Shown in pieces: positions 10,664-24,284 of a stretch of 64,000 nt of DNA; positions within the stretch are counted from its first letter, which is position 1, and every line of letters begins with the position of its first letter. A model generated the notes under the pieces. That model had not been told where the DNA came from, did no database searches, and saw only the letters and a list, made by a program, of their open reading frames with translations. Origin of the DNA: Zeus faber (Eukaryota; Chordata; Actinopteri; Zeiformes; Zeidae); NCBI GenBank assembly GCA_960531495.1, contig OY482850.1:8975053-9039052 (forward strand), read 5' to 3'. The translations under genes and the position numbers were made by a program.

Positions 10664-11760
10664 ACCGGATGAATGAATGGCGTGACCTGGTTCCTGTACT
10701 ACACACCCCACGGCCCCCATTGAATACAATTGTCGTTATTAAATATGAATAACAATAATAATAATAATACGAAGTGTAGTGTTATTCTTCGTTATGGCGG
10801 CAGGATGACCTGCGCTGTGCCCGCTTGCACCGCCGGCTCGCGGGCAGATCAGCTCCCACGCTCCCCCGGCTCCACACCGGGTCCTTCTTTCAGACGTTAA
10901 ATCAGTATTACCCACTAGAATCAGGTTTATGTTAAGGACATTCGGTGCTTTAACATCATCCCAGAGGCTCTAGATTTGTCCTATTCATTATTTTTTTTAA
11001 CCAGTAACACTGGTAAAAAAAAAGAAGAAAATCTAAATCTAGAATCCAAATATACAATGATGCATTTTTTTTAATTTTATTTGTCCCGGTCTCGAAAAGA
11101 GAAATCTCGTGTTGAAAAAATTAAATTAAAATTATTTTTTTTTTAAATAAACTTCAAATCACAGGAGATCACCGACGCTCAAGTCTGTGGAAGGAGGGGA
11201 CTGCTGGGGATGTCTGCACTTAAAGTTGTGGTCACTGAGGAGTTAATTAGTCTCCAAAATAAATCAGTGTGGTGAAGCGGGAACTCAAAAGTGATTTTTT
11301 GCTGTTGAAGATGTTACTCAGAAATAGGCTTCAAATTTGACGGATGAACCCCTACCTTTACTCCACTGATCACCATCCTTAAGTTATTGGTGCCGTCATT
11401 TTTACATGTCAGTTTTCCTTATCTCACTAAAATGGGTTGGAATCCACCTACAGCAGTGGCACTGAAGGAACTCCCTGTTGCATTGAACCCATTTTTCCCC
11501 CGTTATAATTTTAGGAGTCCTTACTTAATTGTTAATAATCCATCTTGGACTTGCAATAAACATCTGAGGCACCATCTGTTACATGACCATTAAAACACCA
11601 CCCGCGGTTATGATTCCGTATATATAGCAATAAGATCCATGGTGAGCGATTGTTTATTGTCCTCGCCGTGGGGAATACTGTACTGTACTCTATGCAACAC
11701 CTCCTACGTAACATCTTCCCCGAGGCACTGTGCTGACAGTCTGACACCGTGTTCAGTGTA
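10664..11760. other. First kilobase of intron 1, no element recognised
   Basis: AT-rich with short T, A and ATA runs around 10750-11150. No transposon ends or coding-like frame. Confidence 0.5.
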
Positions 11761-11764
11761 GGAG

Positions 11765-12240
11765 GCCGCTACGACCTTCCACTTTGTGGCGTTGCCGTGT
11801 GCGGGGACGGGGTCCCGTGTTAGAGAAGGGATGGTGTTCCGCGGGCCATAAAGATTGTCAGTTAGCGGTCGCACCGTCGGGAGGTTAAGGCCACCGCCGC
11901 TAAACACCGCCGTGAGCCGGACGACCGCTGCGCCTCTGGCGGAAAGCCCGACCGTCAACGGAGAAGAAGGAAAAATAGATACGTTTTTAATGCAGGGCAG
12001 AAAGCTTAACTTTCCAATCGCACGAAAAGGATGTGAACACATGGCGTGGCGTTGCCGCGTGGAAGCGAGGGCCAGGTGCATAAGGGGCCATGAGGAAAAA
12101 TGGATTCGATCGAAATGACAAAAAGTTCCCTGCCGACGGCCGTTCGCAGCGCGGCGACTGTGTCAAGGCGGTTTGAGGTTTCTCCATTTCGTCACACGTC
12201 GTCCAACTTCATCCGTCCCAGGCGTCGACGGTTTGGTTCA
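11765..12240. promoter_or_regulatory. Intragenic CpG-rich patch in intron 1
   Basis: CpG is dense here; about 15 CpG occur in the 100 bases from 11861 alone, against near absence in most flanking sequence. It lies about 1.1 kb downstream of exon 1. It may be an outlying part of the promoter island, an alternative promoter or an enhancer. No exon with a convincing reading frame and donor is seen in it. Confidence 0.45.
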
Positions 12241-12288
12241 GACTTGCAATTAGCAGGCGTCAGGGCTGTCTCCTCCAGACTTCATTTC

Positions 12289-12289
12289 G

Positions 12290-12320
<31 letters not shown>

Positions 12321-12394
12321 CGAGAGAGAGCGAGAGAGAGAGAGCGAGAGAGCGAGAGAGAGAGAGTTAGAGAGAGAGAGAGAGAGAGTGAGTG
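12289..12394 (+). repeat. (GA)n microsatellite, imperfect
   Basis: GA repeat of about 100 bases interrupted by CGAGAG units, a homopurine stretch on the + (sense) strand. The Arg/Glu-rich open frame across it is a repeat artefact. Confidence 0.95.
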
Positions 12395-14419
12395 TTTGCA
12401 TTTGGAGAGAGCTGAGGTGGCTTAGATGGCAACAAAGCTATTCGCATGAAAAATAACGATATTCCTGTCTTGCGGTATCTCATAATTCACTGATAATAGT
12501 GAATTGTACTCCAGCAAATTCAGAACTAATATGGCCAGATGTACTTTGTCACAGGTTTGAAAAGTTACTAAATTAAAACTTCCATACACTGTAGAGCGCA
12601 AGTCTGAAAAGTACACGTTTTCTGTAGCATGCATTCAGAAAAGTATATATTTCCATTTAAGGTTTATGATATATAGCTCCAGGTGAATTAAATATGGAGG
12701 ATTTGTCACAGCGCAGTTAATTTTTCCCTGTGAGAACTGATAAATTGCTTAGATTTGGCTTCTGGCTGGAAACCAGGGCTTTGACTCAGCTCAAACAATG
12801 ATTAAAAGTTGGAAATCCAAGGCGTGTAGGCGGTGCTGGCAAAAAAAATGACACCTGAGGTTTTGCAATCGATTGGCTTCTAATCTTTTTAAAGCAGTGG
12901 AATACATAATCATTTGACAATCTTTTTCCATTTATCCTCGTTTTACTAAAAGGGAATAGCCATGGGTGGAGTGCTTTTTTAAATTACACGTTTCATATCA
13001 ATGCGGCGATTTCACTGGTTACTCATTGATTTGTGTAAACATTTGCACATTCTCCACATAGTAACCAAGGCCGTTTTAAGGTTGTAGTTGGGGTTGGCCG
13101 AATGTCCACCCTCAAAGAGGCTTGGGATATGTTTTTCTTGACCATTCTAACTTTCAAGATACAAAAACAGGATCCCGTGCAAAAGAGCCTTTCGACCTTG
13201 CAGTCAGGCCCAGCCCCTCCCTAGAATTAATATGGCAGCCTTGGAGCGCGGTGTGCCTCAGGGTGCTAAATCACCCTCGGAGCTATCTTCCCGTTCCTCT
13301 GGACACACTCATCATCGGCACATACACAGCCTTGACACCTGCGCTGGAAAATGGGACCCATATGTCACGCGGATCAAATCTCTGCCTTAATCCGCGGACG
13401 GACCTGTGGAAAGGAACGGGAGAACCCGGATAAATGTCGGAGGAGAAATATCGGCGAGATGGGCTGCGACTCCCTCCGTGCTTTACGAGCTTGTGAAGTG
13501 CAGTGGTTAAACCTGTTTTAAAATGTAAGCCGATTATGAGTTTGATTGCCGGTAGCTGAATTTATGTCGGCGGTTTCTCAAAGACTGTTTTGAAAGGAGG
13601 GTTCTTCAAGTCGTTCTCCCTCACATTGTATGCACATACTTTCACACTAAGATTTTCAAGAAAGGGATGATTGTCGCTGCAGAATGTTTTCTCTTTACCA
13701 CTTAGTATCAAGTGTTTTCAGTGTATACTAAACCCAGACTACTACACCCATGCAAGCTACTGTTATTGAATATTGTCTCCTGTCATGGACGCCGGTGGAT
13801 TTGGTATGCTGCCCTCAGGTTGTTTCCCAAACTCTCATGTAACGCTGACATTTTGGCAGTGATCGGACATGTAAAAGGTTGCGATGAAGGACAAAGACCT
13901 TCCACCGCGTTGCCTACGATTTATAACTCTTGGGCATTGGGGCGGTAAGGTAATGCGATGTGTCCGTGATGAGTTTGAAAGATTTGTTAGTCTGAGAAGA
14001 GCCGAAGGAATGACCGAGACATGACCCCTTTTTGGGATGCTCATTTTGGATGGTCCTGATTTCATTATGGCCTTTTCGGAAAAAGCAACGAGTAGTTTGT
14101 TCACAAATACATATGGTTCTCTGTCAAATGGGACAACCTGCTTACCCTTTCTGGACTGTGTGTGGTGTATCAGTGGACCAGTTTATGGGCGTTAGGTGGA
14201 GAACAGCATGTCCTCGGGGTGATCTGCAGAGGTATATTCCAAAGGCTGGTACTGTCCAACGGCCTGGTTGGCATTGTGGTCATGTTGAGAGGCCATGGGC
14301 GGCAACCAGGCAGTCTGAGTATCTCTTCGTCTTCTCCCCAGTCGCTTTGCCAGTGCCCTGTAATTACTGCCCTGCCCCAGGAGCGAGACTCCCGGCATGG
14401 CACGGCAGGCGTAGCTTCT
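12395..14419. other. Intron 1, nothing recognised
   Basis: Mixed-composition sequence without clear repeats. Open frames such as 14032-14757 and 14162-14626 owe their length to the CT microsatellite that follows. Confidence 0.5.
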
Positions 14420-14473
<54 letters not shown>

Positions 14474-14545
14474 TCTCTTTCCCTCTCTCCTTCTCTCTCT
14501 CTCGCTCTCTCTCTGTCTCCCCCTCTCCCTCTCCTCCCCTCCTAC
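14420..14545 (+). repeat. (CT)n microsatellite, long and imperfect
   Basis: A homopyrimidine-dominated tract, pure CT at first, then CCCT, TTTC and CG interruptions. Frames through it on both strands translate as Ser/Leu or Arg/Glu repeats and are not genes. Confidence 0.95.
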
Positions 14546-15746
14546 CGCTCCCCGAAGCCTGCACAGGCCCGCGGCTCTCATCGGGCGACAGCTGTCTCCA
14601 GATGGTCTTGTTTGGGAAGCGTTTGAGGGTTTTTCTCCCTTCTGCACTTTTCGGGAGAGTCGGGTTTGAGGTGGAAATAAATGGGGAGGGGGGGTGGATG
14701 TTGTGTTTTTGTTTGGAGTTGCCAGGATGGAGACATCAGCTCCAGAACTGGAGATGACATAGACCTAGCACACTGAAGTTATTGGACGGACACCCTATGT
14801 GGTTGTCATGTTAAATGCTACTAATTACAGGTGTTATACAGCTCCATTATTTAAAAAAATATATTTGATGTATCATTTGTGTGCAAATTAATATTCATAT
14901 CCTTAATTTGACTAGTCTACAGTTTGAGGCTGTGTTGTGTTCTCTGTCTCATCCGCAAAAGTCCTCCAAGATTGCATATTTATTTCTACATACGGAGTTG
15001 TGTATGTAGAGAATGAAAGGCAGCAGTCCATAAATTCAGAGAACAGTCTTCAGTTTAAAGGGAAAGTGAAAAGTCTACTGAAGTGGCAGTGTTACAAACA
15101 AGAAAAAAAAAACCTGTAAACTTTGTTAGACTTGCAAAAATAAAAGTCCCCTGTCCTTTGAGTTTTCCTTGCTTTGAATCATTTTCGGTAATGTAGTTTT
15201 ATCCATATAGTAATACATGTAAATCATATACAAAATGCATTAGTTATTATATTATTTTATTATGCTATTCAAATTATATTAGTGTTATATTTTAGTCCTC
15301 AAATATATATTTGAACATTGATTATTAATTAATAATCAACTTCATCAATATATCGATGAAAAGGGGAGGCACTGTAGAAAGGTCGAAGTGTTCATTTATG
15401 GTGGTAAGTTTTATTAGATTAGACATTTGGACTGACAAACTTTTCTGTTGAAGTAATCATATGGTGCTTTTACTATTTATTACCCATTTTAGAACTAGTA
15501 TTTTAGTAATCAATTATTTTTTTGTATTCTTCTTTTCTTTCTTCTATTTTTTCCTTTTAATGTCCCGCACTTCCAAATTATGGAGCCTGGAGGCATCAGC
15601 CCAGTTCAAACCACAGATAGACCTCATCTACTCTCTACCAAGCTCTCGTTTTCCTCAGATATGTGGGTTGAAATGGCATGTTATTTTCACATCACCACAA
15701 TTGCAAGATAAGCCAGTCTGGTGGAATCTCATTTGTTGCTAAAAAT
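14546..15746. other. Intron 1, AT-rich, nothing recognised
   Basis: Increasingly AT-rich toward 15200-15350. No complete repeat or coding signal. Confidence 0.45.
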
Positions 15747-15747
15747 A

Positions 15748-16560
15748 CCAGAGATGTGGACTCGAGTCATTGTGACTTGGAGGAACATTGACTTGAGACT
15801 CGACTTGGACTTGGAAGTTAAAGACTTGTGACTTGACTTGACTTGAGACATGATGACTTGAATGACTTGTTTGTGTTCATTTTATTTCAGTTTAAGTATA
15901 TATTAAATATGAAATATGAAAAATGTTCAACCTTGTCAACTATCAGTGTGATGTTACCTGGTATGTGAGCGCACTCTGGGAATGACATTGTCATGATTGG
16001 CAGGAGCAATTCCAGGATTTTTTTTTAAATGAGGTGGCACAGGGGGGACCAAGAACCAGTCAGGGGGCCTGACTGGTTCTGACTGTTTTTACGTATTTGA
16101 ACTGGGCCGCTGCCCGCGGAGCTGGTCCACAGTGATCGCGGTGGTTGGGAACCTCTGGCTCCGGGGGGGCCAATCATATTTCCGGGGGAAGGTGGGGTGC
16201 CACCCCGTGTCAACCCTTTAGACACATTCTTCAAAAATTCTCCATGAAAAGTTCAAATTAAAGATAAATTAAAATTTGAACAGTATTCAAACAGCAATAT
16301 CTTTTTGGATTGAGAAGAAATGAATAAATAAATATTTATAAAAATAAATATTAACTTTTATGAAGTAATTTTTTTTTGTTTGATACATTTATTACACTGA
16401 ATTACAATAATTTTAATACAAATTCAATTCATTGTCAACCTTTTTAAACGGGTAAGATAGATTGGCCAATAATATCATTATAAGACTAATACCTTGAGTT
16501 TTCTCTTAATGACTTGGGACTTGCTTGAGACTTGGACCAAGTGACTTGAGACTTATTTTG
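15748..16560 (+). mobile_element. Composite transposon remnant with GACTTG-rich arms
   Basis: Two arms, about 15753-15880 and 16490-16555, consist of degenerate GACTTGA/GAGACTTG repeats. They begin with CAGAGATGTGGACTCGAGTCA, close to a fish hAT-type nonautonomous family I recognise (CAGAGGTG... ends). The 600 bases between the arms are unlike them. They include a G/C-rich stretch at 16030-16210 with a perfect hairpin, suggesting a second element inserted into the first. The right end and target-site duplication of the outer element are not found, so boundaries are approximate. Confidence 0.5.
16052..16080. repeat. Perfect 13-bp inverted repeat, 3-base loop
   Basis: AGAACCAGTCAGG pairs exactly with CCTGACTGGTTCT across a GGG loop. 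It lies inside the composite element and is probably an internal palindrome of the inserted sequence. Confidence 0.85.
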
Positions 16561-19500
16561 TATTCACATGGAACACGGTAGACTGGAGACGGCAAACCGG
16601 AAGTCATGTGGATGACAGCATGACGGAAGACCTGCAGAGAACACCGGCAACAGAAACGGTACATGGCATTTGCCGTGCAAAGTTAAAGTTAAGTATTTGA
16701 ACTTTTTGCTGTCTTCCGCGATGGAATTACAGCCGCATGTTACGTAGGCCAGGAGCTGACTTTTCTGCTGCGGCTGCCGGAGTTTGGGAGTCGGACCTGG
16801 TAGATCCAGTTTTTTCTGGAATATTGCTTAAATTATGGCTTAAATGAAAAACGTGGATTGATATAAAACATTTTTTTTCTATTTATCAATTGCATGGAGG
16901 CTGTTAAGTGCTTGTAGCGAGGAAGCAGATGAGGGATTTTGAGGTGGTGGTGACGCGTGGCACGGTGATAAAGTTGCAGCTCCAGGTTGTTACTTCTATA
17001 ATAATATTATTAAATATTAATACTTAGCAATAAAATAAGCGCATCTATTACGAGTGGAAACCAGGTGATCAGCCACTGAGTTTACAGATCATTGATCACT
17101 AACAGGAAACAGATCGCTATCGATGCGCTCTTTCTCAAAGTTGCATAACAATATCCATAATGCAAAATATTCTATTGTCAAACCTGCTCAGATGAATATG
17201 ATGCTTTATAGCCGGCTTTTGTAAAGTTAACAAACTATGAACATCAATACGTTTCGGAGGGAATTAAACATTTGTTTAAGTTATAATAATAAAATAAAAT
17301 AAAAATAAATAATAAAATATTACTATAATAGTAAGCTGCATCTTTATAGCTACATGCATGATTAAAATTGTTATATATAATAACAGACACAAATAACTTA
17401 GTTTAATGTAATTTATTGGAGTCCTTGTACACTAACATAGCAACATACTGTCACTTTTTGCCATGGTTCCTCCCCCTTGCTCCCCCGTGCCGTTCAGAAA
17501 GTGCCCTTTGCCGTCTCCCCTGTTGGTCACATTTCTGAAAAATACTATTAATGAGCAGTTTGATATGTTTGTCACTTGCTTCCCTTCACCACCAAAAAAA
17601 GAAAAATGAATTTCCTGAAGCACCACAGTCCTGGATAGAGGGAGTTCAGATTCAGGTCATTGGATATCACTTAAAGATATGAGGCTTCCGTTTTTTCATT
17701 GTTGACATCAAGCCCAGAATCGGAATTAGATTCAAGAATGTGTTTTGGATGAAATGGACATCCTTTATTGTAAAACATGGCGCTCCCTCTGCATTCCCTG
17801 TGGACCCAAATTCTCAAAAACCGTCATTCAGGAAATGTGTAATTGGGATTCAGTTAACACTGGAAAAAACAAAGGACAGCTACTTTACTACTTTTTGTCT
17901 TTTAAAGTCTCACTTTTATTACTTGCTTATTAATTTTTTCTTTCTTCCCTTTTGGGTCACCAGATTTCGCAGTGACAGTCAGAGCTTTTTAATTAGCTCT
18001 GTATAGTTACATGTTTGACCCTCGTAGAGGACAGCTTTATCAGTTACCTCACAGCTCTCCTGTAATTCAGGTTCTTTGCAGGTTTGGAGCTGTGCAGTAA
18101 TTGCCTCAGATAATTGCTAAAATGCAAATATATAACGGGTCACCTCTTAATTTAAATGTTATCTACCTCTCTACACGACAAACAAGGACACATTTCAGTT
18201 GTGGAAGCATAAAACAGACTGTATCTGTGGAGTGGCTCATCTCTGAAGACTAAGAGTTGTCTAGATGCAAATATATTTTAGAGGTGACTTAAAATATATC
18301 AATATATCTTTAAATGACCTAAAGGTAACAACAAAAAGGAACGCTTAATTCTGAAAAACCCATTCACTGAGCAACAGCAAGCTGGAGTTCTGGCTCAGCT
18401 TGCTCAAGTTGCTCACGCGCAACTTGGTGAAGCATTGATTTATGTCCCTCTCCCACACTAATCATTAATGACAGTGTACATGGTGAACATGTTCGTGGGG
18501 TGCCACCAGATACCCCTAACCACCATGATCCAGATGGTGTCTAGACTAGAGGTTCTTAAGATACATGATACATACATTCAAGCATACTCTTTCATTTGGG
18601 CTATCTGAAACAGCTTGATGTGGAGGTCGTCCAGCGATGAGGGATCGAAGGTGCCAACCCAATCATGAATTGCCTCAGATCTGTGTCATGCCTGATCAGC
18701 CATGGGTGTGGAAACTAGTGGTTTTAATTTGTCGCCATTGACCGTAATGTCCACTGTTTCATGAAAGACACTGTTGTGTTCTAGCTGGGCCGGAGCATAC
18801 GAGTTCAAAGCTACATTAATCAGCCTCAGATGCTCAGTAATCACCTACTATGAGAATGGGCCATGTGTAGATGTGAGTTTAGCTGTTTGGTGGTGGGCCG
18901 ACGCTTCAGGGATTCAATTTAATGTCCTGGATTAAATTATTACCGGAGTACTGTTTTGGATTCCTTCAAGCAGTTTCATCAAAACACATTATCCCCCGAA
19001 ATACCTGTCATGAAAACCCTGAGTACTCTGCGCAGATAAATTTAAGCACAAAACAATATCTACCCGAGATGGAAAAAAGGAAAGGTTTGGAACCTGAGCG
19101 ATTTAGCAGATCCTTCACATGCTCTGGATCTCATGTCAAACCATCAACAAAACTATTTAATAATGTGAGATAAACATTGCAACTGCCAAATAACGCTCTG
19201 AGACCACGCATGGATCAAAGGTGCTGTTTGAGTGAGACATAAATACTCGGATGAATCTGGTACTGTTTTCTCTGTGTGTTCTTTAAGAAAGTGTTTAAGG
19301 TTTGCCTCTCACTAAAGATTGTGTGTGTGTGGTATCTATGTACATACCGTTAGACACAGTGTCTCAAATTATTTGATTCTGCTGGGTTAAGTCGTTAATG
19401 GGTCTAGACAGGTGGTTTGGATTTCTGGGGCTAATGTTGGATGATGGATCTTAAGCTGTGGCCAATCTCGGGCTCTCGGCCCCTCTTCATATTAATGGGA

Positions 19501-21167
19501 TTAACAGAGCTGAGGGTGAGATGGGCTGAGTGGTGTAAGCAGAGAACCCCAAGCCTTTAGAAACAAAAACTCCCCTGTCCCCAATATCCAACAAGGATGC
19601 CATAGTTTGGCCTTTTCAGTCTGGAAGAAGAGAATGCTACACTTCTTTACAGGGCCTCTCCAGCTCGCTGGCCTTGTCCACTGACATGGAGCACTGGCTT
19701 TCTCTAATAAGGTTATGACACAAGTTGGCCGGTTCAGGGCACAGCCTTTGTCCATTGTAAGAAGGGTCTGTGTGGTCCTTCTATTCTCTTTGGACCCAAT
19801 GAACGAGGCTATTTGTCTCCACATAGTAGGGAATTAGGTTCTGGCTGTTTTGGCCTCTTGTTTATGAAGGACAAAGAAGCAGGACCTCAATGTTCTACGT
19901 TTGAACAGGATAAAAAGGAAAAAAAAAAATCGTCAGCACTGGAGACAAATCTGTCACAACTAATCGGGTCAACCCGTTCGTGGCCGATGTGCTCCGGGTG
20001 GCGTTTCCAAGTGATGAGACTAGGAAGAGCGCTCAGGCTCTTCTGAAATGTGCGAACAGAAGCTGCATTGTGTTATGAATATGCCAGTTCAACGTGCTGG
20101 CTTAGGAGGCATGGGTGTGTCGGAAAGATGTGCAACTGGATGAGAGCAGAACATGCATCCAGTGCACCATCTGCTGCTAGTTAGAACAGATGATTAACTG
20201 GAAATTTGAAGAACACTGTTGTGAAATGGTACTATAATACTGTCTTTACGCTCCTGCGGTTTAGGCCTATTGTAATCTCATGACAACCTCCCTGTCTGCT
20301 GTACATCGGCATGCAGCGTTAACATCATTGCCTTTCGATTTATTTTTATCTGCTTGCAGGCAGCAATGACATCAATGTCTCATTATGGAATACACTTATA
20401 AACGTATTTTATATTTATAGATATATTTATATACTTATTTTGTGAGAGCAAGCTGGCAGTGTGGAGTGATGTGCCAAGTATTTGTGAACCGTGTCCCAGT
20501 TGGGCAACCGCTGACCCCGCACCTCCCAATTTATCTCATCAGCCCAAGAAGTAGGCAGAACCTATTGTCGAAAGCTGTCTGTAAATTGCTACTGTCCGTC
20601 CTGCTTGCGAAGCTACTTAAATCAAACACACATAGACTCAAACAGTCAAACACAGTTTGAAGTGACCCTTACCAAGCCCCCAGCCAAATGGCTACATTTG
20701 GCTTGGGGCAAAAGTTGAAGCCTCTACAGTGCTGTTATCTCCACCCTAGGGGGCTTTTCACTGAGTGGCTGCACAGGACATGAGGAAATGAAATCAGAGA
20801 TGTTTGTAGGTTAAGTCACTGGGATGGAGTAGTACTGTAGCTGGCTGCGTACGACTGCTTTTTTTTTTCTCCTCTTTCTGCCCATGCCTTCTAGTCTCAG
20901 GCTGTTATACAAGATGAATATAAGACAATATGAGTCATCAGAGTTTTTGTGTTGCAGCTTATCCGCTCACACATTAGTCTTCGCCGTGGTTGGAAATGTG
21001 AATGAAGTATTAGCGCTGCAATAAATCCAATCAAATTCAGTGTAAATTGACTGGTTCTAATTATGCCTGTCATGGCTTGCTGAGGCAGATGAGGTTGACA
21101 TCTCTACAGATGGAAAACAGCTTGGCCTGTATTGGATTTCACAGATGCTGCCAACTCTCTCACAATT
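16561..21167. other. Intron 1, mostly unannotated
   Basis: 16560-16830 is moderately CpG-containing and may belong to the neighbouring transposon remnant. 16980-17420 is very AT-rich. The rest has no transposon ends, tandem arrays or coding signal that I can see. Confidence 0.45.

Positions 21168-21220
<53 letters not shown>
21168..21220 (+). repeat. (CT)n microsatellite
   Basis: About 24 TC units, largely uninterrupted. Confidence 0.95.
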
Positions 21221-21221
<1 letters not shown>

Positions 21222-24200
21222 TTCCCTTCTGCAATGGATAATATCATACCAATGAGAGATTGATAGTCATAGGGTCATAGGATTTATGGTTTATTTTCGC
21301 TGAGCACAAGTACCTTTTGGTACCAATGCGCTTCCCCACCGCCATCTCTGACCTTCACATGTGCAGCTCTTCCCACTCGCTAACCGGGCGATCGAGGGCT
21401 TCCCCCTCGGCTGTAGAGGAATACACACACGTACAAAACGGCCGGAGGTTTATTTTTGCTTAGATGAGGAAGTTTGGGTTACGAGAAGTGTGCACAACTG
21501 TTTTTCCTTCCTGGGCCCCCGAGGTTTTAAGTAGCTCAAGAGAACCGCTGTCAGCCACTCTAACAGAATGATGAGACTTCCTAAATGCACTCTCAAGAAA
21601 AATAATAAATATCCCAAGCCGAGGGAGAAGCCGTCAGAAAGGGGGAGCGCTTAGCGTGGAAGAGACGGAAAGAGAGAGAGAGATGGACAGGAGCAGAGGA
21701 GAGGGACAGATGCATTTAGAAGACTAACTATTGACACGGCAAACCTTATACCGCCCAACAAGTGTCGCCCAACCAAGATATTACAATTTCCACCTAAATG
21801 TCTGACCCTTGTGCCACAATTGTAAGTGGGCTGGACAAATAGTACTCGCACAAAACATGCTTGCCTGTTCTGGCACTGGCGGTAGCTCTGCGTGCTTTAA
21901 CTTCTATTTTCCCTTCAGCCTCACATGCCCACGTCTTCGTCCTGACCGTGAACTCGGCAGGCCTGAGGTCTCGCTACCACGGGCCTGAAGAGATGTTAGA
22001 AAGCTCACTTCCACTCCAGATGTCCCAGGTGGCCCTTCCTCAAGTGTCCCACCTGTACAGCTTGTAGGTACAGTACAGCGCTCGCTGCCACATGGTGGAA
22101 ACATCAAGGGCCGCGCTAATTTGAAGCGATTTAAGTTGATATCCTTGGCGTTGCCGGGCTGCAAGCGTTCTTTTTCTTCACGTGAGTCAGTGCCGTAAAA
22201 GGCTGAGGTTCCCTGATGAAGACACGAATGGGTAATTCTTCGAATTCATCGGTTAGAACCCTTGGGTAAACTTCCTTCATTAAATAAACAAGATACATTT
22301 TATTGCTTTTAAGTTTTCAGATAATTGCAGTACTCTGGTCGTTTTTTTGTTTTTCCCCCCACGTTAGGACTGAGCTGTATTCTGCATCGCGTATTTGAAC
22401 ACATACTGATCTGGCGTTTTTTAATAATTGAATTCCCTCATTTTCTTTTTCAAGTATAATAACGTCATCACCAATGTCTTCAAAGACTGACAACGGAACG
22501 GAATGGAAATAGACCATTTGGAGCAAAATCGTACAAAAGTATAGGTTTGCATTTAGAAAACTAAAAATCTGTGGCATACTGTTTGAAAAATAAGAATACC
22601 CTGATGTGATATTTTCCCAGTATCGCCCCGCCCTACTTTCCCTTGCGGCTAATCACTGTTCACTTAGTGCTTCTCTCGCTGCCTGTTAATGCAATGTGTC
22701 ACTGGATTTGATGGATGGCTGCTAGCGTCATCCCACATGACAGCCGACGTAAAGCAGCCAGGCCTCAGGTACATGTGCCACGGTACACCATTGGCTCCCT
22801 CGGGCAGGCACACCGTGGTATGGATCGGATAGGCCTTGACTGACACGACGCCATTCCCCTGCAGAGAGTTTGTTGTCATTCCCATCAAGAGTTGTGCAAT
22901 CGCTTAAACTTATTGTCTACAGTTGGGACTTCATTGTGAGATTATTGACATTGGAATAATTGAGGGTGCACAGAGAGTCGCTCTGTATTAGTGGGTGAAT
23001 TTTCACGTTTGTTCTGCTTTAGTTGAGGCAGAGTCCTGCCTCCTCTGGAGGTTCGGGGTCTACAAATAATGAATATTATACCCTCGGTGTCGCATTTGTG
23101 TTCGTTTTTTGTGCATTCCATATTTACCTTGGGCCTGGGTGATGTCTCAAAATGCTGTAACCTCTTTATTTGGATGGAAGGATGGAGTGATCGCGGAAAT
23201 ATAAACCAAAATCTATAACCTGCTGAGATGTAGCAAACATAGTGATATCAGAGATACGCAGGGAAATTAGAATGTGTCACACCGCATTGGTGAAGGCTGA
23301 GGGCTGTAAAAAAGGGTTGGATGATTGATTCTAGTTGTCACCAGGAACAGATGAGTTGGCAAGACACACGCTGGCATGTTTGCCTGCTCAATGAGTTTTT
23401 AATTTGGGGTAATGCTTCAACATCCGCGAAGAAAACATCTCCAGGAGTAAGAGACCCGTAGCTGAAAATCAGGGTTTTTTACGGTGTTCTGGACTAACAA
23501 GCAAGAGCTTTTGCATCTAAGGAGTTTGAGTTTTGGGGAGAGCTGTTAAAAGGACATGGCTGGTTGTCTGCGACAGGATACTAAACATAAAAGGCTCTTT
23601 CACATCTCTGTGTGGCGGTTGTGGAATTTTCAAATCTCGGGCCGCAGTCGGGTGGCCATTTAGTCTCAGCGGCGTTGGGTTTATTCAAATTGGGCTGCCT
23701 GGCTGCCGTAGTGAGAACACACTGATCACAGGGTGCGGTTCAATCAAAGGTGGCCGACGGGGGAGTCAACTGTGTTTCTTCTCTTTCTAGTCCCTACAGT
23801 CCCTACATTTTGAAGTTACTGAAGTCGAAGTTACCAGACGTCTGCTGTTTATCGGACCCCAAGTCCTCTGTCGCCATGCCCGGCCTGTTTATTTATGACG
23901 TTTGCTGCCCAGATTGCAGTTACACTATCGAATCAATTTAGGCCTTTGAAATGGTGAGGGATTGTCCTCAATAAAGAAACATTCACTTGGAGTCAATTGG
24001 TTTTGTTACATCAGGAGAGGGCGGTTTACTATTAGATAATACAATTATGATTTTTTTTTTCTTAATGGCCAAAATGACCCAAGGGAGATTACGGGGAGAG
24101 GGTTGTTTCTTCGTTATAAAGTATATTTTGAAATACAAGGAGGCCTCTTACTGTCTTTATATTGACCCTTTCATTAAAGTGTCTTTCACTAACTTTTTAA

Positions 24201-24276
24201 TCTAAATTACAAACCTTTACATTAACAAGGTAAGCCCAGGTGTGTCAATTTATTTTAATAGATAAATGGGCACAGT
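21221..24276. other. Intron 1, little recognised
   Basis: No coding exon. At about 22570-22640 the sequence ends in TATCGCCCCGCCCTA, resembling the right end of a fish TAGGGCGGGGCGATA-type hAT element read on the minus strand. I could not find the partner end, so it is mentioned only here. Confidence 0.4.
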
Positions 24277-24284
24277 GTCTCAAG

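Noticed and set aside
14032..14757. 241-codon frame and its companions around the CT microsatellite
   Set aside because: Length comes from stop-free repeat translation into Ser/Leu or Arg/Glu.
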